Positions 1-5,502 of a stretch of 9,100 nucleotides of DNA are shown in pieces. Source of the DNA: Pseudomonadota bacterium (GTDB taxonomy: Bacteria; Chloroflexota; Ktedonobacteria; Ktedonobacterales; JACDGC01); NCBI GenBank assembly GCA_021323815.1, contig JAJPKG010000485.1, positions 1 to 9,100 on the forward strand, read 5' to 3'. A program made the translations under genes and the position numbers. Numbering within the stretch: position 1 is the first letter of the stretch; each line of letters begins with the position of its first letter. Under the pieces are notes generated by a model. It made no database searches, was not told where the DNA came from, and worked only from the letters and a program-made list of their open reading frames with translations.

Positions 1-809
1 GGCGGGCGATCACGGTTCCTTCTACCGACGGCACGCGCATCGAGGGCGAATTTTGGGCGCAGCCGCAACCGGCCCCGACCATCATCATCAGTCACGGCTT
101 TCGCTTGCCACGCGTCCAGTTTCGCTCGGTTGCCGCGCTGGAATATCGCTATGGCTGCAACGTCATGCTCTTCGATTATCGCGGGCATGGCGACAGCGAG
201 GCCATCCCCACCAGTGGTGGCAATGCTGAGGTGCGCGATCTGCACTCGGCGGTGCGCGTGGCAGCGTCTCAGCCCGAAACTTTAGCCGGCAATATCTTCA
301 TTCACGGCTTCTCGATGGGCGCGGCCATCGCGCTGCTGTTGCCGCCCCAGCCAGAGGTCGCCGGCATCATCGCCGACAGCCCCTATGCCCGGCTGGATGA
401 CATGCTGCATCGCATCATCACGAGCCAGTTGCGCGCCGGCAGCGATGCATGGCCGCGCCCGCTGCGCCCCTTGCGGTCGCTCATTCCGGCGGGCAGCACG
501 GCAGCCATCGCGGGCGCGCGCGTGATCTTCCGGTTGCGCTTCCATCATCCCCTGGTGGCGATGCCGGAAACACAGATGCATCAGCAGCGCAAACGGGCCA
601 CCAAAACGCCGCTGTTGCTGATCCATGCCGCCGGCGATCCGCTCATTCCCCTGAAACATGCCGAACGTATCGCCTGTGCCGCTGAGCGCGCCGGCACCCC
701 CGTCCGCACCTATTACGCCGCCAGCAACGTCCACTGCGGGGCGTATGGCAGCGATCCAGCGACTTACGTCGAGCATCTGCAAGCGTTTGTGGAGCGCCAT
801 CGCCGCTAA
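1..809 (+). CDS. Alpha/beta hydrolase (serine hydrolase fold), 5'-truncated by window edge
   Basis: The reading frame is open from base 3 to the TAA at 807-809, about 268 visible residues, so the gene begins before the window. A TTG near base 105 is an internal codon, because the beta-strand and oxyanion motif IIISHGF lie upstream of it in the same frame. The fold signature follows in order (visible numbering): HGF at about 32-34, FDYRGHGDS around 57-65, the nucleophile elbow GFSMG with Ser104, the acid Asp212 in AAGDPLIP, and the base His244 in NVHCGAYG. This complete Ser-Asp-His triad predicts an active cytoplasmic or membrane-anchored hydrolase of the BAAT/prolyl-oligopeptidase-like type (COG1073-like). 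The substrate cannot be told from sequence. The missing N-terminus could hold a membrane anchor, which is common in this group. The gene converges on the MMPL gene. I am confident of the fold and unsure of the substrate. Confidence 0.9.
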   Translation, partial: RAITVPSTDGTRIEGEFWAQPQPAPTIIISHGFRLPRVQFRSVAALEYRYGCNVMLFDYRGHGDSEAIPTSGGNAEVRDLHSAVRVAASQPETLAGNIFIHGFSMGAAIALLLPPQPEVAGIIADSPYARLDDMLHRIITSQLRAGSDAWPRPLRPLRSLIPAGSTAAIAGARVIFRLRFHHPLVAMPETQMHQQRKRATKTPLLLIHAAGDPLIPLKHAERIACAAERAGTPVRTYYAASNVHCGAYGSDPATYVEHLQAFVERHRR

Positions 810-811
810 CC

Positions 812-850
812 CATAGGCGGGCGATCCGCTGCGCCCATTGCCCGCCTATG
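812..850. terminator. Perfect 11-bp inverted repeat between convergent genes, possible bidirectional terminator
   Basis: CATAGGCGGGC at 812-822 is the exact reverse complement of GCCCGCCTATG at 840-850, with a 17-base loop. It fills the 51-base gap between two convergent genes (stops at 809 and 861), where a shared terminator is expected. No T-run follows on either strand, so a classical intrinsic terminator is not proven. It could act with Rho, or only protect 3' ends. Confidence 0.6.
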
Positions 851-860
851 CCGCATCATC

Positions 861-3197
861 CTACATCGGCTGCTCTTTGGGCACCGGAAGGCCCGGCAGC
901 CACCAATTCCAGCGGCCCAGCAGGCGCATTGTCGCCGGCACCAGCAGCGAGCGAATGATGGTCGCGTCCACCAGCACGGCCACTGTCATGCCCAGGCCGG
1001 TCTCTTTGGTGGCGAGGATCTGCGTGGTGGCGATGGCCGCCGTCACAATGGTGAAGATCAGCGCGGCGGAGGTGATGGTGCCGCCTGTTTTCTCTAATCC
1101 TTGCGCCACCGCGTAGCGATTATTGCGTGTGCGCAGCCATTCTTCGCGGATGCGGCTCAGCAAGAACACCTCATAGTCCATCGATAGGCCGAACAGGACG
1201 CAGAAGAGCAACACCGGCACCGTCGTCTCGATGAAGCCCTCGCTGGTGAAATCCAGCGGCCCCTGCAAGTTGCCCCACTGGAAGATCCACACCAGCACGC
1301 CGAAAGCCACGCTGATGGAAAGCAGGTTCATCAGCACCGCTTTCAGCGGCAGCAGCACCGAGTGGAACATGATCAGCAGCAGCACGAAGGTGGCGATGAG
1401 GATGAACAGCACCGCTTTGGGAAAATTGCCATAGAGGTTGCTGTTGAAATCCAGCGTGACGGCCTGCTCGCCGCCGACCAGCACTCTCAGCCCCGTGTTG
1501 GGTCGCGCGCTCGCGTCGCGCAGGTGCTTGATCAAATCCACACCGGGCGTGCTATCCACCTTGGTGTCGCTCTGGGCGACGATCAGCGTCGTGTCGCCGG
1601 CAAGATTGGCGGCGACGAACTGCGCCAGCGCCGGCTCGCGCTGATAGGCCCCACTGAGATAGAGTTGGGTGAGCTGCGCCAGCGTCGGGGCGGGGTGGCC
1701 GGGCGTGACCGGAGGCGCGGTGAGGCTGGTGACGCCCGTAATGTGCGCCTGCTGCCCCACCCACTGCGTCAGCGTGTTGAGCCGGTTCAGATTCTCCGCT
1801 GTCAGCATGTCGCCGCCGTCTGGAGTCTGCACCACCAGATAGACGGGCAGCGTATTGGTGTTGGGATATTGCGCGTGCAAGAGGTCGATGCCCATGCGCG
1901 CTTCAGATGAAGTGGGCAGCGAGTGAAAATCGGGAACGCCGATGCGCATGGCAAAGACGGGCCATCCCAGCGCAATGAGCACCGCGCTGACCAGCACGAT
2001 CACCGGCACCGGACGGCGCATCACCGCCATTGCCAGGCGATGCCAGCCGCCCGCGCGGTCGTCTCGCGGCACGCCGGCACCCGTCACTTTGCTGATCACC
2101 GGCAGGCGCAGGGCGTTCACTCGCCCGCCCAGGATGCTCATCAAGGCCGGCAGCAGCGTCAGCGCGGCCAGCACGGCACACAGCACCACCGCTGCGCCAC
2201 CCACGCCGATGGCGGTCATGATGGGGATCTGTAACAGCAACAGCGCGCAGAAACCGATCAGCACCGTCAGGCCGCTGAAAAGGATCGCCTCGCCGGCGGT
2301 GGCCACCGTCCAGGCGACGGCATCCGGCACGCTGCGGCCCCGCGCCAGTTCTTCGCGGAACCGCCGTGTGAGGAAAAGACAATAATCAATGGAAAGGCCC
2401 AAGCCGATGATGGATGCGATGCTGAGCACGACGACATTGGTGGTGTTGTGCTGGGCGAAGAAATAGATGATGCCCAGGCCGATGGGCACGGCCACCAGCG
2501 CCAGCAGTAATGGCATCATTGCGGCCACCACCGTGCCGAAAACCACCAGCAGCACCACCAGCGCGATCGGCAGCGCCTCGCCATCCGCTCGTTCGGTATC
2601 CGACGTGGCGATCTGGTTGATCTGCTGATAGACCGCCACGTCGCCCGTCACATAGGCTTTGGCGGGCAGGTTTGGTCCGGTGGGCAGCAGCTTGTGAAAG
2701 TCGTCCAGGCGCTGTTCCACCGTCTCCACCGGCTGATCAAAGTTGACGATGACGATGTCGGTCAGGCCGTCTTGCCCAGGGCCACCGTCGATCACGCCGG
2801 TCACATGGCTGAATCCCCGCGCGTTGGCCATGAAGTGCTGGATCTGCTGCTGAAACGCGGGATCGCTGACGGGCGTGGTGGCGGAATGAAAGACGACCGT
2901 CAGCTGCGCCACCGGCTGATGCAATCTGTGCTGCACGATGTCGGCGACGCGGATCGATTCGCTGTTATCCAGGGTGAAGCCGCCGCCGGTCAGCACCGAA
3001 GATACCTTTGCGGCGAACGGCAAGCTCGCGGCCAGCAGCACAATCCACAGGGCAACCACCAGCCAGCGCAGGCGATGGATCATACGCCCGTAGCGCATGC
3101 CCAGGCGATACATGTTCTCTGCTGCCGGCTCAGGTGCCGGGGTTGGGATCTGCGGCACCGGCGAACCAGCGTCCGGCGCGCGCTCTTCCACATGCAT
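861..3197 (-). CDS. MMPL/RND-family membrane transporter (YdfJ/MmpL-like exporter)
   Basis: The protein has 778 residues and the RND architecture of MMPL proteins (PF03176), which use the proton gradient to export lipids or hydrophobic compounds. After a cytoplasmic Pro-rich tail (1-40), TM1 lies at about 42-64 and a large extracytoplasmic loop at about 65-205. TM2-6 run from about 208 to 357. A second half repeats this: TM7 at about 396-416, a loop at about 417-592, and TM8-12 at about 594-760. Each half has the TM4/TM10 signature with paired Asp-Tyr, GLSIDY (D271-Y272) and GLSMDY (D674-Y675), expected for proton relay. The start at 3197 was chosen because AGGAGG lies 9 bases upstream; the frame stays open to 3449, but that extension crosses the KGG-gene terminator and is rejected. 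A weak extended -10 (TGCTATACG, 3311-3319) is a possible promoter. The second TM signature and length fit single-component MMPL exporters. The cargo is unknown. Confidence 0.93.
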   Translation of the reverse strand: MHVEERAPDAGSPVPQIPTPAPEPAAENMYRLGMRYGRMIHRLRWLVVALWIVLLAASLPFAAKVSSVLTGGGFTLDNSESIRVADIVQHRLHQPVAQLTVVFHSATTPVSDPAFQQQIQHFMANARGFSHVTGVIDGGPGQDGLTDIVIVNFDQPVETVEQRLDDFHKLLPTGPNLPAKAYVTGDVAVYQQINQIATSDTERADGEALPIALVVLLVVFGTVVAAMMPLLLALVAVPIGLGIIYFFAQHNTTNVVVLSIASIIGLGLSIDYCLFLTRRFREELARGRSVPDAVAWTVATAGEAILFSGLTVLIGFCALLLLQIPIMTAIGVGGAAVVLCAVLAALTLLPALMSILGGRVNALRLPVISKVTGAGVPRDDRAGGWHRLAMAVMRRPVPVIVLVSAVLIALGWPVFAMRIGVPDFHSLPTSSEARMGIDLLHAQYPNTNTLPVYLVVQTPDGGDMLTAENLNRLNTLTQWVGQQAHITGVTSLTAPPVTPGHPAPTLAQLTQLYLSGAYQREPALAQFVAANLAGDTTLIVAQSDTKVDSTPGVDLIKHLRDASARPNTGLRVLVGGEQAVTLDFNSNLYGNFPKAVLFILIATFVLLLIMFHSVLLPLKAVLMNLLSISVAFGVLVWIFQWGNLQGPLDFTSEGFIETTVPVLLFCVLFGLSMDYEVFLLSRIREEWLRTRNNRYAVAQGLEKTGGTITSAALIFTIVTAAIATTQILATKETGLGMTVAVLVDATIIRSLLVPATMRLLGRWNWWLPGLPVPKEQPM

Positions 3198-3206
3198 ATG
3201 CCAATG

Positions 3207-3212
3207 CCTCCT
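3207..3212 (-). promoter_or_regulatory. Shine-Dalgarno AGGAGG that fixes the MMPL start
   Basis: On the minus strand AGGAGG ends 9 bases before the ATG at 3197. No comparable site precedes the other in-frame ATGs (3230, 3113, 3098, 3083), so this element decides the start and gives a 778-residue protein. Confidence 0.8.
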
Positions 3213-3376
3213 GAAAATGCCCGCTCTCATTGCGACGATCTGCCGGATGGAAGGTGCGGATCGCGTGCAGCATGGATCAACCTCGATCAGCAGCGCGAGC
3301 AGCAACCTAGCGTATAGCATCTTTTCCGGCAGTTTCGGGACACTTTCAGCATACCGTCCGCAATGGATGCGCGTCA

Positions 3377-3392
3377 CCCTCCAAAAGGAGGG
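3377..3392. repeat. Small perfect hairpin, CCCTCC-AAAA-GGAGGG
   Basis: A 6-bp perfect stem with a four-base loop lies 8 bases past the T-run of the KGG-gene terminator and about 180 bases upstream of the MMPL start. It may back up the terminator or form part of the MMPL control region. No T-run follows it on the minus strand. Confidence 0.45.
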
Positions 3393-3399
3393 CCTGGCA

Positions 3400-3436
3400 C
3401 AAGAAAACCCCTGATACCGCGAACGGATATCAGGGG
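3400..3436 (-). terminator. Rho-independent terminator of the KGG-repeat gene
   Basis: On the minus strand a 9-bp perfect stem (CCCCTGATA/TATCAGGGG, arms at 3408-3416 and 3428-3436), with partial extension inside the loop, is followed directly by TTTTCTTG (3407-3400). It lies 35 bases past the KGG stop. It separates the KGG gene from the MMPL gene and argues against the long N-terminal extension of the MMPL reading frame. Confidence 0.85.
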
Positions 3437-3470
3437 AATAGGGTCGCAATGGTCGCTATGAAGTGGCACA

Positions 3471-3767
3471 TCAGCGTGTGCCGGAGCCGGCAAGCGCGCG
3501 TCCTCTGCCCTGGCGCGCCTCGCCGCCCTTGCGCCCTGCTTCCACGTGCTGCTCGTGCGTGCCGCCATGCGAGCGCAGTCCGCCACGCCGGCCAATCTCG
3601 GCCATATGCTGGCGATTCCGGCTGACGGCCTCGCCGCCCTTGCGCCCGATCTCAGCCATGTGCTGGCGATTCCGGCTGACGGTCATGCCGCCCTTGCGCC
3701 CCGCTTCCACGTGCTGTTCGTGTGTGCCACCGCGCGTGCTGCGTCCGTTCGTTGCCTGTGTTGCCAT
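3471..3767 (-). CDS. KGG-repeat general stress protein (GsiB/hydrophilin-like)
   Basis: The 98-residue, very hydrophilic, Gly/Arg/His/Lys-rich protein is built of KGG motifs (PF10685 type, as in Bacillus GsiB and E. coli YciG). Two central 18-residue units sit in tandem, residues 28-45 (MTVSRNRQHMAEIGRKGG) and 46-63 (ending GRRGG). They are flanked by two identical 15-residue units GGTHEQHVEAGRKGG at 13-27 and 68-82, giving an A-B-B-A layout. There is no signal peptide and no membrane segment. Family members are induced by general stress (heat, salt, desiccation, starvation) and are thought to protect cell components; no enzymatic function is expected. The ATG at 3767 follows GAGGAG by about 10 bases. 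The gene has a short leader, a nearby promoter candidate and its own terminator, so it is probably monocistronic and strongly expressed. The basic composition differs from the acidic members, so DNA or RNA association is possible but unproven. Confidence 0.88.
   Translation of the reverse strand: MATQATNGRSTRGGTHEQHVEAGRKGGMTVSRNRQHMAEIGRKGGEAVSRNRQHMAEIGRRGGLRSHGGTHEQHVEAGRKGGEARQGRGRALAGSGTR
3522..3731 (-). repeat. Outer pair of 45-bp repeats in the KGG gene
   Basis: The segments 3731-3687 and 3566-3522 both encode GGTHEQHVEAGRKGG. The residues are identical, while the DNA differs at a few third positions. They enclose the 54-bp tandem units. Confidence 0.8.
3579..3686 (-). repeat. Two 54-bp tandem units inside the KGG gene
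   Basis: The units 3686-3633 and 3632-3579 encode 18 residues each and share long identical stretches, for example TGCTGGCGATTCCGGCTGAC on the + strand at both 3607 and 3661. DNA identity is high even at third codon positions, which indicates recent duplication or gene conversion. Confidence 0.85.
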
Positions 3768-3797
3768 TGCGCTATCTCTCCTCTATCGTTCCTATTA

Positions 3798-3824
3798 TTT
3801 ATAGGGTACCTGCTTTTGGCTCAA
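3798..3824 (-). promoter_or_regulatory. Candidate promoter of the KGG-repeat gene
   Basis: On the minus strand TTGAGC (3824-3819) and TATAAA (3803-3798) are separated by 15 bases, and an AT-rich tract continues past the -10. The implied start of transcription near 3791 gives a leader of about 24 bases that just contains the ribosome binding site. The 15-base spacing is short for sigma70, and a stress sigma factor could instead read this site. Confidence 0.4.
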
Positions 3825-3900
3825 ATGCAGGCACGGGGCCGATTGCGCGCTCGCATAGGCCGTTGCACGCCCGATGCCAAAGGTTGTGCATGAGCTGGTC

Positions 3901-3929
3901 ATTTTGCAACGCATAACAGATTTTGCAAC
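3901..3929. repeat. 10-bp direct repeat ATTTTGCAAC, 19-bp period, upstream of KGG gene
   Basis: ATTTTGCAAC occurs at 3901-3910 and 3920-3929 (GTTGCAAAAT on the minus strand). It sits between the SDR stop (3935) and the KGG promoter, about 80 bases upstream of the -35. Spacing of roughly two helical turns suits a dimeric activator, but this is inference. Confidence 0.5.
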
Positions 3930-3934
3930 AGCGG

Positions 3935-4681
3935 TTACCAGGGCAGCGGTTGCCCATCACGGAAGAAGCCGCCCGTTGGCCCATCATCTGGCAAAAGCGC
4001 CGCCCATACAATGCTTGCCGCTCCCTGCTCGACCGGTCGCGCGCCGGGAATAGACTCCATTTCGGGGCTGCTGGCAGTGGTGCCGGGACAGACTGAGTTG
4101 ACCAAAATGCCCGTTCCCTGTAATTCCGCTGCCATTTTCAGGGTCAATCCGTTGAGCGCCAGCTTTGAGAGTGTATAAGCAGGCAAATTGGGCACGAAAT
4201 TCGCCAGCATGCCCTCTGGTGCGCCAAATGTGCCTGCGCCGCTGCCAACGTTGACGATGCGCCCGTGTGCACTTTGTCTCAGCAGGGGCAAAAAGGCTCG
4301 CGTGACGCGCCACGTCCCCAAAAGATTCGTTTCAAAAGTTTCGCGCACCTGGGCCAGATCCACCTCTAAGACGGTATCACCGTAATCGAAATTGGTGGCA
4401 GCGTTGTTTACCAACACGTCCAGATGGCTAAAATCTTGGGCAAGCTGGGCTGCTGCCTGTTGAACGCTGGCATCATCAGCGATATTCAGTGTCATGAAAC
4501 GCACATCCAATCCGGCATCGTTCAGTTGCGTTGCGGCAGTTGTTCCCCGTGCGTCGTCTCGCGCTGTGAGGACAACCGTCATGCCACGTTGGGCAAGCTG
4601 GCGCGCTACTTCGTAGCCGATTCCGTGACTGGCACCAGTAACCAGTGCGATGGGGGCGGATGAAGGTGGTTTTTGTGCCAT
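3935..4681 (-). CDS. Short-chain dehydrogenase/reductase (SDR), carbonyl-reductase-like
   Basis: The 248-residue protein is a classical SDR (PF00106/PF13561). It has the nucleotide-binding TGASHGIG at 15-22 and Arg40 after beta-2 (LTAR), which favours NADP(H) over NAD(H). It also has NNAA at 92-95, Asn119, Ser147 in VGSGAG, the catalytic pair Tyr169-x3-Lys173 in YTLSK, and PG at 199-200, so the Asn-Ser-Tyr-Lys tetrad is complete. The ending GGFFRDGQPLPW resembles the monomeric carbonyl-reductase branch (CBR1-like and plant homologues), suggesting reduction of carbonyls or quinones; the substrate is unknown. The start at 4681 was chosen because the Rossmann strand begins 10 residues later. The frame is open to 4765, but the predicted transcription start near 4759 excludes the first ATG. 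The ribosome binding site is weak (GGAG about 14 bases away), so the ATG at 4708 is possible. The gene has its own promoter with two likely operators. Confidence 0.92.
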   Translation of the reverse strand: MAQKPPSSAPIALVTGASHGIGYEVARQLAQRGMTVVLTARDDARGTTAATQLNDAGLDVRFMTLNIADDASVQQAAAQLAQDFSHLDVLVNNAATNFDYGDTVLEVDLAQVRETFETNLLGTWRVTRAFLPLLRQSAHGRIVNVGSGAGTFGAPEGMLANFVPNLPAYTLSKLALNGLTLKMAAELQGTGILVNSVCPGTTASSPEMESIPGARPVEQGAASIVWAALLPDDGPTGGFFRDGQPLPW

Positions 4682-4743
4682 CGTTGCTTTCTTCTCTCCG
4701 CTTCTCATGATATTTTTGCTTCGTCTTTTCCTCAAACTGTCGC

Positions 4744-4762
4744 TCTGCATGGGAAGCATGTT
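4744..4762. promoter_or_regulatory. Putative operator 2, second copy over the SDR transcription start
   Basis: TCTGCATGGGAAGCATG (4744-4760) matches TCTGCATGTCAAGCATG (4784-4800) at 15 of 17 positions, exactly 40 bases away. It overlaps the predicted transcription start. The two copies flank the promoter core, a typical repressor arrangement. No regulator gene is adjacent. Confidence 0.45.
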
Positions 4763-4765
4763 CAT

Positions 4766-4795
4766 ACTCTAGAAAATTGTTGTTCTGCATGTCAA
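4766..4795 (-). promoter_or_regulatory. Sigma70-type promoter of the SDR gene
   Basis: The minus strand shows a perfect -35 TTGACA (4795-4790), an 18-base AT-rich spacer and TAGAGT (4771-4766, 4 of 6 matches to TATAAT). Transcription would start near 4759, giving a leader of about 78 bases before the ATG at 4681. Confidence 0.6.
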
Positions 4796-4802
4796 GCATG
4801 CA
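4786..4802. promoter_or_regulatory. Putative operator 1, perfect dyad over the SDR -35
   Basis: The minus strand reads TGCATGCTTGACATGCA, a perfect 6-bp inverted repeat (TGCATG/CATGCA) around five bases. It overlaps the -35 hexamer, so a bound regulator would block RNA polymerase. Confidence 0.5.
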
Positions 4803-4931
4803 TCCCAAGATGCCCCGACCGACGCGCTTCGTCTCGCACATGCGTGAAGGCGCGGCCAAGCCGGCTGGCGGCGATGCAGAGGCGACGGTCCACCTCACAA
4901 CGCCGGGTGCCGACGAAGAAGACAAGGGAGA
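4803..4931. other. Noncoding spacer between the unknown gene and the SDR promoter
   Basis: About 130 GC-rich bases lie downstream of the unknown gene's stop (4932) and upstream of operator 1. Short + and - open frames cross it, but none has a convincing ribosome binding site or family resemblance. I see no clear terminator, only an imperfect GCCAAGCCGGCTGGC dyad (4855-4869). Confidence 0.4.
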
Positions 4932-5342
4932 TCAGTCGTCGGAGGATTCCGCAACGGCGTGGTCGTAGTAATATTTCAGCTCCTGCTTGAGCAATTCGGT
5001 GTCGGACCACTGCGCGCGCGCATAGCTGTGATATTCGCCGTCGCAGCGGGCGGGCGTTGTTCCCGGCTGGCAGACGAGGTGCTGGCGCAGGCGAATGCGG
5101 ATCTCGTCGCCCTCGATGTGTACCCAAATGTGGCGGCGCGTGTAGCCTGATCCCCATTTCATGATGACGCCCGAATCATATTCATCAAACCAGCCGCGCC
5201 CTTTCAGCAGCGCCCGGTTCATCTCGCGCATGATGTTGGCCGCCTCGCTTTCGCGCAGCACACGCGCGGCATTCGCCCGCAACGCCTGGCGCTCTTCGTC
5301 GCTTAACGGCTGCGTGCTCTCATCGTGATCGGTATTGTACAT
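4932..5342 (-). CDS. Hypothetical protein, 136 residues, no recognised family
   Basis: I do not recognise this protein. It is soluble, with no signal peptide and no membrane segment. Residues 1-14 are polar and probably disordered. Residues 15-48 are charged and look helical. Residues 50-90 look beta-rich with many aromatic and charged residues (GWFDEYDSG, then YTRRHIWVHIEGDEIRIRL). Cys91 and Cys100 bracket a Pro/Gly loop, and residues 113-130 look helical (WSDTELLKQELKYYYDHAV), followed by an acidic tail. The start at 5342 has AAGGA about 10 bases upstream. An ATG at 5396 would add 18 residues and has a G-rich stretch before it, so it cannot be excluded. The gene lies 160 bases downstream of the response regulator, with its own upstream repeats, so it may be separately transcribed. 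Codon use and frame coherence support a real gene. Function is unknown. Confidence 0.7.
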   Translation of the reverse strand: MYNTDHDESTQPLSDEERQALRANAARVLRESEAANIMREMNRALLKGRGWFDEYDSGVIMKWGSGYTRRHIWVHIEGDEIRIRLRQHLVCQPGTTPARCDGEYHSYARAQWSDTELLKQELKYYYDHAVAESSDD

Positions 5343-5458
5343 GGATGGTTTATCCTTCAAGAGCAAAGCGATCTCTTGGCATGATGGGCGCGGCATGCCG
5401 CACCCCTACAGAAGAACTGGCAAGCTCGTGGATGACGAACCAGCTTACGTTCAGAACA

Positions 5459-5494
5459 TTCCGCGATCTCCGTGGAATTTCCGCGTTCTCTGTG
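5459..5494. repeat. Two 16-bp direct repeats, 20-bp period, upstream of the unknown gene
   Basis: On the minus strand CACAGAGAACGCGGAA (5494-5479) and CACGGAGATCGCGGAA (5474-5459) match at 14 of 16 positions with a four-base gap. They lie between the response regulator stop (5503) and the unknown gene. They may be paired regulator sites, or a decayed copy of the CACAGAG-type intergenic repeats I recall from several environmental bacterial genomes. Confidence 0.5.
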
Positions 5495-5502
5495 TCCCGT
5501 CT

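Noticed and set aside
282..800. 172-codon minus-strand open frame opposite the hydrolase
   Set aside because: It lies wholly antisense to a gene with a complete catalytic triad, has a Gly/Ala/Arg-rich shadow composition and resembles no family.
105..809. Hydrolase starting at a TTG at 105
   Set aside because: The same frame is open to base 3 and encodes the conserved strand and HGF oxyanion motif upstream, so the gene is truncated by the window edge and does not start here.
1362..2385. Long + strand open frames opposite the MMPL gene
   Set aside because: They are antisense to a clear MMPL domain and reflect GC-rich codon bias; no ribosome binding site or motif.
3471..3767. Repeats as a CRISPR array or minisatellite
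   Set aside because: The repeat units are in frame, lack unique spacers and encode KGG motifs, so they are coding repeats.
4476..4925. Minus-strand 149-codon frame overlapping the SDR gene start
   Set aside because: It covers the SDR promoter and then runs out of frame through the SDR coding sequence; low-complexity N-terminus and no domain.
4777..4968. 63-codon + strand frame in the SDR/unknown-gene spacer
   Set aside because: It starts inside the SDR operator, overlaps the 3' end of the unknown gene and has no convincing ribosome binding site or homology-like pattern.
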